From assembly GCA_027067575.1 (NCBI GenBank), contig JAMOVQ010000091.1, forward strand, positions 1 to 41,552: DNA of 41,552 bases. Direction: 5' to 3'. The translations under genes were made by a program, and so were the position numbers. Below the pieces are notes generated by a model that saw only the letters and a program-made list of their open reading frames with translations, had not been told where the DNA came from and did not search any database. This DNA comes from Thermoanaerobaculia bacterium (lineage in GTDB: Bacteria; Acidobacteriota; Thermoanaerobaculia; Thermoanaerobaculales; Sulfomarinibacteraceae). Below, piece after piece: positions 18,951-27,864 of the stretch (the stretch's first letter is position 1; each line of letters opens with the position of its first letter).

Positions 18951-19904
18951 TCAGCGATCCGCAGCGTCCAACCGCTGGAGCTCCGAACGGTTCACGAGAA
19001 CGAGTGGACCGTCGGGTCCGGGGTACAGCCACTGATCGGTCGGGAACGGGCGCTCCTCCAGGACGGTACCGTCCGCCCAGCGAACCTCGAGCAGCCGCGC
19101 GGCTTTTCCCGTTCCATCCACCGCCACCAGCCAGACGCTCTCTTCACCGGGGGCCCAGCCATGGACCCGGACGTTACCGGTCGGGGCCGGGACCACGATC
19201 CGCTCCCGAGGCGTTCCGTCCGGCGAGAACCGGAGGAGTGCCCGGTCGAACGGGTCGAAGACCTCGATCGCTGTCGGTGAGACATAGATCAGGAGCTGGT
19301 TCTCGATCCCGGCGATGGAGCTTCCGGCCTTGAGGGGACGTCGGGGCACGATGTCGTGGACGGGCTCGAGGTCCTTGCTGAAGATGGAACAGGCCAGTAC
19401 CGCCTCGTAGCCGCCCTGTCCATCGGTGTCGAGCCCCTCCCACCAGCCGACGAGTCGGCCGTCGGAAAGTGTGTCCAACGACAGGACCATCGCCACCTTC
19501 AGCAGCGCCTTCCGGACGAGTTTCCCCTTCCGGTCGAAAAAGAGGAGTGCGCCGTAGCGACGACGGCCGTTCTTCTCGAGTCGCAAGCCGCTCACGACGA
19601 ACCCCGATGGTGTCACTCCGGCGGCCCGCGGCGCGCCGAGGCGGCTGTTCAGAAACGATGTGTCGAGCACGATGTCGGCGCCCCCCGAGAGGGGATGCGC
19701 CACGACCTGTTCCGAATCCAGGGTCCAGGAGAGAATCCAACCGTGGGAGGCCCAGAGTTCCCCCGGTTGGTCGGGGTGAGCCGACCAGAGAAGACCCTGT
19801 GGGGGACTCATTGGCTCATTCGCTGATATTGTAAGACCAGGAGCCAGTATTGAGACAATGAGAACGCCTAGAATCATCGAAGATCGTCCGGGGAAGGATT
19901 TCAT
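18951..19904 (-). CDS. Secreted protein, propeller-like, unknown function
   Basis: The 317-residue product starts at the ATG at 19904 behind AAGGAGAG. A signal peptide covers about 1-28 (MKSFPGRSSMILGVLIVSIL, then APGLTISA), with likely cleavage before NEP. The mature part is beta-rich with repeated elements such as LLFFDRKGKLVRKALL, LLRFSPDGTPRERIVV and GWAPGEESVWLVAVDG, which resembles a 6-bladed propeller of the NHL/YncE kind. There is no catalytic motif. It lies 32 bases downstream of the cysteine-rich peptide gene and is followed by a terminator, so the two probably form an operon. I do not recognise a named family. Confidence 0.7.
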   Translation of the reverse strand: MKSFPGRSSMILGVLIVSILAPGLTISANEPMSPPQGLLWSAHPDQPGELWASHGWILSWTLDSEQVVAHPLSGGADIVLDTSFLNSRLGAPRAAGVTPSGFVVSGLRLEKNGRRRYGALLFFDRKGKLVRKALLKVAMVLSLDTLSDGRLVGWWEGLDTDGQGGYEAVLACSIFSKDLEPVHDIVPRRPLKAGSSIAGIENQLLIYVSPTAIEVFDPFDRALLRFSPDGTPRERIVVPAPTGNVRVHGWAPGEESVWLVAVDGTGKAARLLEVRWADGTVLEERPFPTDQWLYPGPDGPLVLVNRSELQRLDAADR

Positions 19905-19936
19905 CTTGACTCTCCTTTCGCTGCCTTCCTTGATCG

Positions 19937-20299
19937 TCACGGAGCACCACCGCACTGGTCGATGGCGCAGGAGTCAACGGTCCGCCCGATCCCATACCGA
20001 TCCACACAGATTGTCGGATCGGTATACTGGGTACATGCTGTGCAACATAAGATACAATCATCACAATAACAGCTCTGGCAATCGGGTCCCATGGAAAGCT
20101 GCCGCCCTTCCGTCATTACACAATATCCACCGCACATCACGTCGTCCCAGTCCGGATCACCTGGAGTTATGACGACAATAAATCCATCGCCGCCAGCACG
20201 AGCCGTCGTTACATTGACTGCCTGAAAGAGGAGTATCACAACCACAGCAATATACCAAGGAAACCTTCTCATTTGACTCTTTAACCCGAACCCTCTCAT
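19937..20299 (-). CDS. Secreted cysteine-rich peptide (12 Cys)
   Basis: The 120-residue precursor starts at the ATG at 20299 behind a perfect GGAGGTG ribosome binding site. Its signal peptide (about 1-35) ends TTARA before GGDGF. The mature ~85 residues contain 12 cysteines at 56, 60, 74, 77, 79, 82, 85, 86, 89, 98, 111 and 116, densest in CQSCYCDDCILCCTAC. The even number and export signal point to six disulfides, and metal binding by the dense cluster is an alternative. The N-terminus MRGFGLK is the same as that of the large LVIVD protein at 32535. A second ATG nine codons later (MRRFPW) is a possible original start. No family is recognised. Confidence 0.7.
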   Translation of the reverse strand: MRGFGLKSQMRRFPWYIAVVVILLFQAVNVTTARAGGDGFIVVITPGDPDWDDVMCGGYCVMTEGRQLSMGPDCQSCYCDDCILCCTACTQYTDPTICVDRYGIGRTVDSCAIDQCGGAP

Positions 20300-20339
20300 T
20301 TTCACCTCCAGTGTTCGTGTAAATGGGAAAGCACTGACC

Positions 20340-20364
20340 ATTGGGAACCCAGGAGTTTCCCAAT
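20340..20364 (-). other. Leader hairpin of the cysteine-rich peptide gene
   Basis: ATTGGGAA (20340-20347) and TTCCCAAT (20357-20364) form a perfect 8-bp stem with a 9-base loop, 41 bases upstream of the start codon. There is no U-tract, so it is not a terminator. It could be a 5'-UTR structure or a dyad operator. Confidence 0.4.
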
Positions 20365-20565
20365 AGTAACCACGGGGTCGGTTTTCGATCTCACGAAGGA
20401 TCCTGCTGGGTATCACCTCCTCTCGGGGAGGCACTCCGTCCTCCATCGCGACAGGGTGATCGGTCTTGAGGTTCAGGCAGCTAGAAAGCGAATGGATCGG
20501 AGAATCGCCGTACTGGGAGGATAACAAGATCGTTTGTTTCATCACAGATTACCATTACCACAGAT

Positions 20566-20579
20566 GGGGGGGGGGGGGG
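20566..20579. repeat. Poly-G tract, 14 bases
   Basis: Fourteen consecutive G residues on the + strand interrupt otherwise mixed sequence, 267 bases upstream of the cysteine-rich peptide start. The rest of 20365-20898 holds no gene I can support. A TATATG on the - strand near 20690 is the only promoter-like element. Confidence 0.85.
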
Positions 20580-20898
20580 TTAAGAAAAGGGACGCTACTT
20601 GTCTATGAACCCCACCCTTCCTCACACCCTTCCGCAAGATTCGGCCCCTCTCAGCCCCCCTCCGCAAAGGACCCGCTCCTGCCCCACTCATATACCCGCC
20701 AAACCGGGTCCCCAAGGCGCTCCCGGGACGCACTCTCCCCGGAAATCCGCTCTACTTCCCCCGCTGGGCCTATTGTTCGACCTGGCTCAGCCGGCCTTCG
20801 ACACCTGGAGTCACGCGGATGGCGCAAGTGTCCTGATGTGAGTTGGTTGCGGAGGGTGTCAGATTGGCGTGGTGTCTCCAGGTCTTGCGGTGTGGTGG

Positions 20899-21244
20899 TG
20901 ATTGTTTGGATTCGAGGTGGACTGGCGATGTCGAGGCTTTTGAGGATGTTCCGTTGTGCGGGTGTGGTCTCCGTCAGGATCTCGAGGTGTCCGGAGGGCC
21001 CAAACAATTCGACACGATGCAGGGTCTCCAGCTCGTCGCGGATCGCCTCGTCGTGCTCCACGAGGAAGTCCATCGCCCGGTACAGCTGATGGACCTTGAC
21101 CTCCTCCAGACCCTCGACATGGCACCGACGGCCCACCCACCGTTCGATGGCGTGCTTCGACCGCGGATCCAGCGCGCGGTTCGCCACCATCGCAAACAGG
21201 AGCCGTTCCACGTCGATCTCGTACTCCTTCTCTTGCTGTTCCAA
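20899..21244 (-). mobile_element. IS1634-type transposase remnant with internal deletion
   Basis: From about 21244 the frame reads RLEQQEKEYEIDVERLLFAM, ANRALDPRSKHAIERWV, HVEGLEEVKVHQLYRAMDFL and EHDEAI, which is part of the N-terminal portion of IS1634-family transposases. At about 21040 it passes directly into TLHRVELFGPSGHLEILTE, TPAQRNILKSLDI and SPPRI, which look like the C-terminal end. The whole catalytic DDE core (about 300-400 residues) and the first ~70 residues are missing. It is inactive. I could not identify terminal inverted repeats or a target duplication. Confidence 0.7.
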
Positions 21245-21391
21245 GCGAACGGTCCCGATCCTGAAGGCCGGTGGTTCTCTGGAGCGCCGACCTGGACGTC
21301 GCCGCGCCCGCACCTGGGTTCGTGGGGTATGGGGTGGCGGGGGCTGGCCGGGAGACGAGAACGGCTCGACGGCCTCTTCCCTCCGCGGGGC

Positions 21392-21420
21392 TTGACAACG
21401 GGGGTCCGGTGTCGTAGCTT
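21392..21420 (+). promoter_or_regulatory. Promoter of the tetR-efflux operon
   Basis: TTGACA (21392-21397) and TAGCTT (21415-21420) are 17 bases apart, with transcription expected to start near 21427. This is one of the best promoter matches in the window. Confidence 0.65.
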
Positions 21421-21428
21421 TCCGGAAG

Positions 21429-21446
21429 TTAGTGAGTGTTTACTGA
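21429..21446 (+). promoter_or_regulatory. Putative TetR operator
   Basis: TTAGTGAGTGTTTACTGA is an imperfect palindrome (outer TnAGT/ACTnA arms) immediately after the predicted start of transcription and 16 bases before the tetR ATG. Its form resembles AcrR/TetR-family sites, so autorepression of the operon is likely. Confidence 0.5.
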
Positions 21447-21462
21447 CCTCCGGGAGGACACC

Positions 21463-22104
21463 ATGGAAACGGGTCGAGACACCGCCGGAACCGCGCTCCG
21501 GCCGACGCCGCGGCAGGAGGAGATCCTGGACCACGCCATGGCGCTGGTCCGGCGGGGAGGGCTCGCCGCGGTCACGACCAAGCGGCTGGCGGAGAGCGTT
21601 GGGTTCACCGAGGCCGCGCTCTACCGCCACTTCCCGTCGAAGCGGGCGCTGATCCTCGGCATGATCGACCGCCTGGAGGCGATGCTCCTCGGCCCGATCC
21701 GTGAGATCGCGGGCGACGAGACGCTGGCGGTCGGCGAACGGCTCGAACGGATCGTCCGGCACCACACGGCCATCGTCCGCGAGCACCGGAGCCTTCCGAT
21801 CCTCCTGCTCGCCGAGGCGTCGGTCTCCGAGGACGAGGCCCTGCTGGCCCGGATGACCGCCATGTTCTCTGCCTACCTGGGGATCGTCGAGGAGCTGGTC
21901 CGGAAGGGGCAGGACCGCGGCGAGCTGGTGGCGGACCCGGAACCCGACTGCCTGGCCCTGCTCCTGATCGGCGCCCCCGCAGCCCTGGCGATCCGGCACC
22001 GCCTGCTGCCCGACGGGGAGGCGGAGCAGCGGTTCTCCGACTCGTTGATCCCGTTCCTGCTCCGGTCGATCCGGAGCGAACGGACCGTTGGGAGGTCCCG
22101 ATGA
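21463..22104 (+). CDS. TetR family transcriptional regulator
   Basis: The 213-residue product has an N-terminal helix-turn-helix (about 20-66: ILDHAMALVRRGGLAAVTTK, AESVGFTEAALYRHFPSKRA) and an all-helical ligand-binding C-terminal domain (DETLAVGERLERIVRHHTAI and onward). The ATG at 21463 follows GGGAGGACACC. An in-frame start 27 bases upstream lies inside the operator and is unlikely. It is the first gene of a four-gene unit in which every junction overlaps by 4 bases, and it is expected to repress that unit until an effector, probably an efflux substrate, binds. Confidence 0.93.
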   Translation: METGRDTAGTALRPTPRQEEILDHAMALVRRGGLAAVTTKRLAESVGFTEAALYRHFPSKRALILGMIDRLEAMLLGPIREIAGDETLAVGERLERIVRHHTAIVREHRSLPILLLAEASVSEDEALLARMTAMFSAYLGIVEELVRKGQDRGELVADPEPDCLALLLIGAPAALAIRHRLLPDGEAEQRFSDSLIPFLLRSIRSERTVGRSR

Positions 22105-23456
22105 ACCCACGACACGTCCCGTTGCACCTGGCGGCCCTGGCCGTCATCGGGGTGGCCGTTCCTGCGGCGGCCGCGGCAAACGCCCCGGCCCCGGAACCCG
22201 CTCCCGTCCACCTGAGCCTCGAGGAGGCCGTTTCCGGCGCCCTCGAGGCCAACCCGGACCTTCGGGCCCTCGCCCACCGCACCGAGGCGGCGCGGCGGGA
22301 TGCGAGGGCCGCCGGACGGACCCGCTGGGGCCGGCTCGATGCGTTCTTCCAGTACACGCGGTTCAACGACGACTGGATGGTCCGTCCCATGTCGCAGGAG
22401 ATGTTCGAGGAGGCCGGCGGGTTCGCCGGGCTTCCCTGGGACCGGAACCAGCGCCACTACGGGCTGACCTTCGAGATCCCGCTCTACATGGGCGGGGAGC
22501 TCTCCAACGGCATCCGCATCCACGACCTGGAGGCGGAGCGGGCCTCGGCGCTGCTCGAGGGAACCCGCTGGCAGGTCCGGTTCAACGCGGTGTCCCTGTA
22601 CACGGCCGTCCAGACGCTCGATGCCACGCTGGCCGCGATGGACGGCCTCGTGGAGGCCCTGGAGCGGACGAAGGAGCGGCTCGACCTGATGGTCTCCAGC
22701 GGGAAGCGTCCGGAGCTGGACCGGTTGAAGGTCGTGGAGGAGCTGGAGTCGGCCCGGGCCCGGCGGGCGGGCGTCCGCGCGGATCGGGTCCGTGCTGCGG
22801 CGCTCCTGCTGGCGCTGATGGGCCGCGACCCTGCCGGAGAGCTCGAGGTGGATCCACTCCCGGACCGGCTCCCGCGCCTGCTCCTCGACCGGGCCGAACT
22901 TCGCGAGGCCGCCGCCGCGAGCACCCCGGTGCGGCGCGCCCGGTTCGCCGCCGAGCAGGGGGAGCACGGTGTCCGGGTCGCAACGGCGAGCTTCGTTCCC
23001 CATGTGGTGGCCTCGGGCAACCTGACCCAGAACGCCGCGCCCTCGGTGGACGACCCGCTGGACACGTGGCAGGTCTCGGTCGGGGTCGTCGTCCCGATCC
23101 TCCACGGCACCTCACGTTTCGAACAGGTCGCGGCGGCGAAGGAACGGTCCCACGCCGCGCGGGAGGCGCTGGCCGGGGCCGAACGCCAGGCCATCGCCCG
23201 GCTGGAGGAGGCGCTGGCACGGTTCGATGCCGCCCGCGCCGAGCTCGCGGCCGCCCGCGCACGGGTCGCGGCGGGGGACGAGGCGGCGCGGATCGAGCAG
23301 ATCCGGTACGACACCGGCGCCGGGACCATCGAGGACCTGCTCCGGGCGCGTTCCCGCGAGGAGGAGGCACGCGCCGGCCTGGCCGCCGCCCGGGGCGCCG
23401 TGGTGACCGCCGCCGAGCGGATCGACAGCATCGTGGAGAAGGAGGCCGTCCGATGA
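22101..23456 (+). CDS. TolC-type outer membrane efflux protein
   Basis: The 451-residue product has a signal peptide (about 1-26, ending AAAAA-NAP) and two OEP-type halves (about 35-240 and 260-445). The halves share the typical opening LSLEEAVSGALEANPDLRAL, long amphipathic helices rich in Ala, Arg and Glu, and the second-half RYDTGAGTIEDLLRARSREEEARAGLA motif. It would form the trimeric outer-membrane exit duct for the RND pump encoded by the next two genes. It overlaps tetR and the adaptor gene by ATGA at each end. Confidence 0.92.
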   Translation: MNPRHVPLHLAALAVIGVAVPAAAAANAPAPEPAPVHLSLEEAVSGALEANPDLRALAHRTEAARRDARAAGRTRWGRLDAFFQYTRFNDDWMVRPMSQEMFEEAGGFAGLPWDRNQRHYGLTFEIPLYMGGELSNGIRIHDLEAERASALLEGTRWQVRFNAVSLYTAVQTLDATLAAMDGLVEALERTKERLDLMVSSGKRPELDRLKVVEELESARARRAGVRADRVRAAALLLALMGRDPAGELEVDPLPDRLPRLLLDRAELREAAAASTPVRRARFAAEQGEHGVRVATASFVPHVVASGNLTQNAAPSVDDPLDTWQVSVGVVVPILHGTSRFEQVAAAKERSHAAREALAGAERQAIARLEEALARFDAARAELAAARARVAAGDEAARIEQIRYDTGAGTIEDLLRARSREEEARAGLAAARGAVVTAAERIDSIVEKEAVR

Positions 23457-24631
23457 AGAAGCTGACCTGGATCCTCGTGGCCGTGCTGGTGGCCGCGGGA
23501 CTGCTCGCCGTGCGGGCGAAACGTGTGGCCGAGAAGAACGGCGCCCCGCTCGTCCGACGGGTCGTCCCGGTGGTCGAGACCGTGGCCGTGGAGCGGGGGC
23601 GGGTGGTCGTGACCCGTCACGTGACCGGGACCGTCGTCGCCGACGAGGAGGCCCAGCTGGCGCCGCGGATCATGGCGCGCCTGCTGGAGGTCCGCGTCCG
23701 GGAGGGCGACCCGGTCCGAAGCGGCCAGGTCCTCGCCGTCCTGGACGCCCGGGAGCTCGAGGACGCCGTGGCGCAGGCGGGCGCCGGCCTCGCGGCAGCC
23801 CGGGAGGCCGTGGCCGCGGCCGAGGCGGCCTGGCAAGCACAGCGCGAAGCCACCGCGCGGGACCGCGTCCTTCACGAGGCGAGGGCGATCTCCGACGAGC
23901 AGTGGGAGCACAGCACCGCGGCCGAACGCGCGGCGCGGGCGCGGCTTGAGGCGGCACGCGCCGAGCTGAAGGTGGCCGAAAAGCGCCACGACCAGGCCCG
24001 GACGCGACACGGGTACGCCCGCCTGTCGGCCCCGTTCGACGGCGTCGTGACGGCCCGGCTCGCCGATCCGGGCGACCTGGCGGTTCCCGGCAAGCCGGTG
24101 CTCACCGTCGCCAGGCGGGGCGGGATCCGGGTCCGGGCGGACCTCCCGGTCGAGGATCTGGCGAGGCTGGCGGTGGGCGCCCCGGTGACCGTCACGGCGC
24201 CGGGGGTCACCCTCGAGGCTGCGGTCTCGCGGATCGTCCCCGCAACCGGCGCCTCGGGTCTGGCGCCGTTCGAGGCCGACCTCGGAGACGCCCCGGCGGC
24301 CCTCCTGCCCGGCGCGACGGTGGGCGTGGACGTGGCGCTCGAGCGCGCCGAGGGCCTCGTCGTCCCCTCGGACGCCCTCCTCGAGGGCGAGGGAGGGAGC
24401 TGGGTGCTGCGGGTCGATCGTTCGGCCGGCGGGGAACGGGACCGGTCCGAGGGGACGGTCCACCCCGTGCCCGTCCGGGTCGAGGCCCGCTCCGCCGGGC
24501 GCGCCGTGGTGGAGGGGGACCTCTCCGAAGGCGCCCTGGTGGCCGTGGGAGAACCCTCCCGCCTGATGGTGCTCGCCCCGGGGAACACGGTCCGGATCGT
24601 TCCCCGTGAGGGGGAGGGGGGTGGCACGTGA
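23453..24631 (+). CDS. RND efflux periplasmic adaptor (membrane fusion protein)
   Basis: The 392-residue product is anchored by one N-terminal membrane segment (about 5-20) with no lipobox. A biotinyl-lipoyl-like domain split by a coiled-coil hairpin follows: GTVVADEEAQLAPRIMARLL, VREGDPVRSGQVLAVLDARE, helices about 100-180, then YARLSAPFDGVVTARLADPG. Beta-barrel and membrane-proximal domains (GATVGVDVALERAEGLVVPS) complete it. It would link the inner-membrane RND pump to the TolC-type duct. It overlaps its neighbours by 4 bases on both sides (ATGA, GTGA). Confidence 0.92.
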   Translation: MKKLTWILVAVLVAAGLLAVRAKRVAEKNGAPLVRRVVPVVETVAVERGRVVVTRHVTGTVVADEEAQLAPRIMARLLEVRVREGDPVRSGQVLAVLDARELEDAVAQAGAGLAAAREAVAAAEAAWQAQREATARDRVLHEARAISDEQWEHSTAAERAARARLEAARAELKVAEKRHDQARTRHGYARLSAPFDGVVTARLADPGDLAVPGKPVLTVARRGGIRVRADLPVEDLARLAVGAPVTVTAPGVTLEAAVSRIVPATGASGLAPFEADLGDAPAALLPGATVGVDVALERAEGLVVPSDALLEGEGGSWVLRVDRSAGGERDRSEGTVHPVPVRVEARSAGRAVVEGDLSEGALVAVGEPSRLMVLAPGNTVRIVPREGEGGGT

Positions 24632-27600
24632 GCTTCGTCGACAGCTACCTGAAGCGGCCGCACCTCGTCTCGGCGCTGCTCCTGCTCTCGGCCGGCCTCG
24701 GGATCATCGGGTACAACCGGCTCCCGTTCAAGCTGTTCCCGGACACCGAGAGGCCGCAGGTCGCGGTGGTGACCGTCCTGCCCGGCGCCTCGGCCCCGGA
24801 CGTGGAGAGCGACCTGACCCGTCCCATCGAGCGGGAGCTCTCCGCGCTGGACGACGTGCGCGCGGTCCGCTCCACGAGCCGCGACCAGGTCTCGGCCGTC
24901 ACCGTGGAGTTCCGGTACACGCGGGATCTCGCGAGCGCCACGACCGACGTGGCCAACGCGCTCAAGAAGGTCGAGTCGCGGTTCCCCAGGGGGACCAGGG
25001 CGCCGATCCTGTTCCAGGTCTCCTCGGCCACGGCCCCGGTGATGACCCTGGCGCTGCGGCCGAAGGAGGGCTCCCACGTCGACCTCTCCATGGTCCGCCA
25101 GATGGCGGAGAACCCGATCCGCGACCGGATCCTCCAGCTGCCCGAGGTGGCCAACGTGGAGGTGTTCGGGGGACACGAACCCGTCATCCTCGTCACGCCG
25201 GATCGGGACGCCCTCGAGCGGTACCGGCTCGGCGTGGCCGACCTCGCCGCGGCGCTGGCAGCGGCCAACGCCAACCAGCCGGCGGGGCTCGTGATCGGCG
25301 GCGGCTCCCAGATCGTGCTCAAGCGCAACGGCGCCCTGGCCGACGCCGGGGACGTGGCGCGGGTCGTGGTCACCGAACGCGGCCCCGGGATCGTCCGCGT
25401 GGGCGACGTGGCGGCGGTCCGCCGGGGGACGGCGGAACCCCAGAGCGCGTTCCACGGCGACGGGGCGCCGGCGATCGCCCTCAACATCCAGCGCCAGCGC
25501 GACGGCAACGTGCTCGACACGATCCATGCCGTGAAGGCGCTGATGCCCCGCCTCGAGGCCGAGTTCCCGTCGGTGGCGTTCTCGATCCCCGACTCCCAGG
25601 AGGGTCTGCTGACCCTGTCCGTCTCCAACATGCGGGACGCCCTCAAGAGCTCGATCCTGATGACGGTCACCGTCCTGTTCCTCTTCCTGGCCTCGGGACG
25701 CAGCCTCGCCCTGGTCGGCCTCTCCCTGCCCATGACGTTCATGCTGACCTTCGGCGTCATGTGGCTGGGAGGGATGGAGCTCAACATCGTCACGCTGACC
25801 GCCATCACGCTGGCAGTGGGGATGCTCGTGGACGACTCCATCGTCGTCGTGGAGAACATCCAGCGGCACCTGGACGAGCTCGGCAAGCCCGTGCGCCGCG
25901 CCGTGGTGGACGGCACGAAGGAGATCCTGCTGGCCGACTTCTCCGGCACGGCCACCACCGTGCTCGCGCTGGTCCCCATCGTCTTCGTCGGAGGGTACGT
26001 CCAGCGGGTCATGCGGCCACTGGCGCTGACGCTGATCATCGCGCTGCTGGCCTCGTTCTTCGTGTCGGTCACCATCATCCCGCTGGTCGCCCCCTCGATC
26101 CTCCGGCGGCACGAGAACGGGCGGGGCACCCTGCCCGAGCGGCTGACCGCCCGGCTCGCCGACGCCGTCCTCGGGCGGCTCCGTTCGTTCTACCAGGGCA
26201 CCGCCCGGCTCGCCCTGGACCACCGGGCGCTGTTCCTCCTCGCGGGAGCGGTGATGTTCGTCATCGCGGCACGGCAGATGCCGCTCGCCGGACGCGACCT
26301 GATGCCGCCGATGGACACCGGTATCGTCAAGGTGGCGTTCGAGGCGGACGCCGGGAGCTCCCTGTCGGCCACGGAACGGCTCCTGTCGCGGATGGAGGCG
26401 ATCATCGCATCGACTCCGGGCGTGGAATCGTCCATCGCGATGATCGGCTCGGAACCCGACGTGATCTCGTTCGGCTCGGGGCGCACGCCCCGGCAGGGGT
26501 CGATCACCGTCAACTTCGTCGACCGGTTCCACCGCCCGGAGACGATCTGGCAGATCGAGGACGACCTGCGGGAGGCGTTCCGGAGGCTGCCGGGCCTGTA
26601 CCACGTGGACGTCTCCGACTACGGGGCCACTCCCCTGTCCACCATCAAGGCGCCCGTGGACGTCATGATCACCGGTCCCGACCTGGAGACCCTGGCATCG
26701 ATCGGGCGGGACGTGGAGGAACGCCTCCGGACCCACCTGCGCGGCGCCACCTCCATCGGTCTCTCGTGGCGGCTGGACTCCCAGGAGGCCGCGCTGGAGC
26801 TCGACCCGGGCCAGCTGGCCCGGTACGGCATCTCGCCCGCCGCCGTCACAGCCCAGCTCGGAGGCGCCGTGGGCGGCGCGCCCGCCTCGACCCTCCGCGT
26901 TCCGAACCAGGACGGCCAGCCGATCCTCGTGCAGCTCCCGGCCGCACAGCGGGCCGACCTGGACTCCCTGGAGACGTTCCCGATCCGCACCCCGCGGGGC
27001 GTGGTCCCGCTGGCACAGCTCGGTTCGATCGAGCGCCGGGGCGCGGCCCAGGTAATCACCCACCAGGGGCTCCAGCGCACCCTGGACGTCATGGCGTACC
27101 GGCGGACCCGGGCGATCTCCCACCTGCAGGAGGACGTCTTGGCTGCCCTGGACGGACTCCAGCTCCCCCCTGGGTACACCATCTCCCATGAGGGTGAGAT
27201 CTCACAGATGAACGAGTCGTTCGCCCGCCTCGGCGGCGCGCTCTCCCTGTCGCTGATCCTGCTCTTCTTCTCCCTGGTCCCGACGTTCCGCTCCTGGCTC
27301 CACCCCGTCACCATCATGTCCGTGATCCCGCTGGGCGTCATCGGCGCCTCGTGGGCGCTGCTGATCTCGGGCCGCCACGCCTGCATGCCCGCCATGATGG
27401 GGCTGATCCTCCTCGGCGGGATCGTCGTCAACAACTCGATCCTCCTGCTCGACTTCGCCCGGTCGGCGCACGAGAAGGGGGCTGCCCTCGACGAGGCCCT
27501 GGTCGATGCCGTGGGCGTCCGGATGCGTCCGATCCTGATGACCGCCACCTCCACCATCGCCGGGATGATCCCCATCGCCATGGAGTGGTCGATCGGGCTC

Positions 27601-27765
27601 GAACGGCTCTCCCCCCTGGCCATGGTGGCCGTGGGCGGGCTGATCGTCGCCACCTTCCTGACCATGGTGTACGTCCCGGTCCTGTACTCGCTCCTCGAGG
27701 AGGCCCGGAAACGCGTAGCCAGATGGCTCCACCACCACCGTGGCACGGAGGCGGACATGGTGTGA
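24628..27765 (+). CDS. RND efflux permease (AcrB/HAE type)
   Basis: The 1045-residue proton-driven pump has 12 predicted membrane segments and two large periplasmic loops. The start is a GTG overlapping the adaptor stop (GTGA). The TM4 motif GMLVDDSIVVVENIQRH holds D402 and D403, the paired Asp of the proton relay in drug-type (HAE) pumps, whereas heavy-metal CzcA pumps have DE there. Other signatures are LPGASAPDVESDLTRPIE, SSATAPVMTLAL and, in the second half, GGIVVNNSILLLDFAR. Length is normal. Substrates cannot be read from sequence; drugs, bile-like detergents or lipids are possible. Confidence 0.95.
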   Translation: MSFVDSYLKRPHLVSALLLLSAGLGIIGYNRLPFKLFPDTERPQVAVVTVLPGASAPDVESDLTRPIERELSALDDVRAVRSTSRDQVSAVTVEFRYTRDLASATTDVANALKKVESRFPRGTRAPILFQVSSATAPVMTLALRPKEGSHVDLSMVRQMAENPIRDRILQLPEVANVEVFGGHEPVILVTPDRDALERYRLGVADLAAALAAANANQPAGLVIGGGSQIVLKRNGALADAGDVARVVVTERGPGIVRVGDVAAVRRGTAEPQSAFHGDGAPAIALNIQRQRDGNVLDTIHAVKALMPRLEAEFPSVAFSIPDSQEGLLTLSVSNMRDALKSSILMTVTVLFLFLASGRSLALVGLSLPMTFMLTFGVMWLGGMELNIVTLTAITLAVGMLVDDSIVVVENIQRHLDELGKPVRRAVVDGTKEILLADFSGTATTVLALVPIVFVGGYVQRVMRPLALTLIIALLASFFVSVTIIPLVAPSILRRHENGRGTLPERLTARLADAVLGRLRSFYQGTARLALDHRALFLLAGAVMFVIAARQMPLAGRDLMPPMDTGIVKVAFEADAGSSLSATERLLSRMEAIIASTPGVESSIAMIGSEPDVISFGSGRTPRQGSITVNFVDRFHRPETIWQIEDDLREAFRRLPGLYHVDVSDYGATPLSTIKAPVDVMITGPDLETLASIGRDVEERLRTHLRGATSIGLSWRLDSQEAALELDPGQLARYGISPAAVTAQLGGAVGGAPASTLRVPNQDGQPILVQLPAAQRADLDSLETFPIRTPRGVVPLAQLGSIERRGAAQVITHQGLQRTLDVMAYRRTRAISHLQEDVLAALDGLQLPPGYTISHEGEISQMNESFARLGGALSLSLILLFFSLVPTFRSWLHPVTIMSVIPLGVIGASWALLISGRHACMPAMMGLILLGGIVVNNSILLLDFARSAHEKGAALDEALVDAVGVRMRPILMTATSTIAGMIPIAMEWSIGLERLSPLAMVAVGGLIVATFLTMVYVPVLYSLLEEARKRVARWLHHHRGTEADMV

Positions 27766-27864
27766 ACACCCTTCTGACTGTCGAGAACTGGCACGAAACC
27801 GTCCCCTCTGCGGCGGATTGCAGTCTCCTCCTCCGGCGCCCAGGAAGTGAAAGCCCGGCGTCCC

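Noticed and set aside
23872-27189. 1105-codon open frame on the - strand
   Set aside because: Antisense to the adaptor and RND pump genes, with an Arg/Asp/Gly/His-rich shadow translation.
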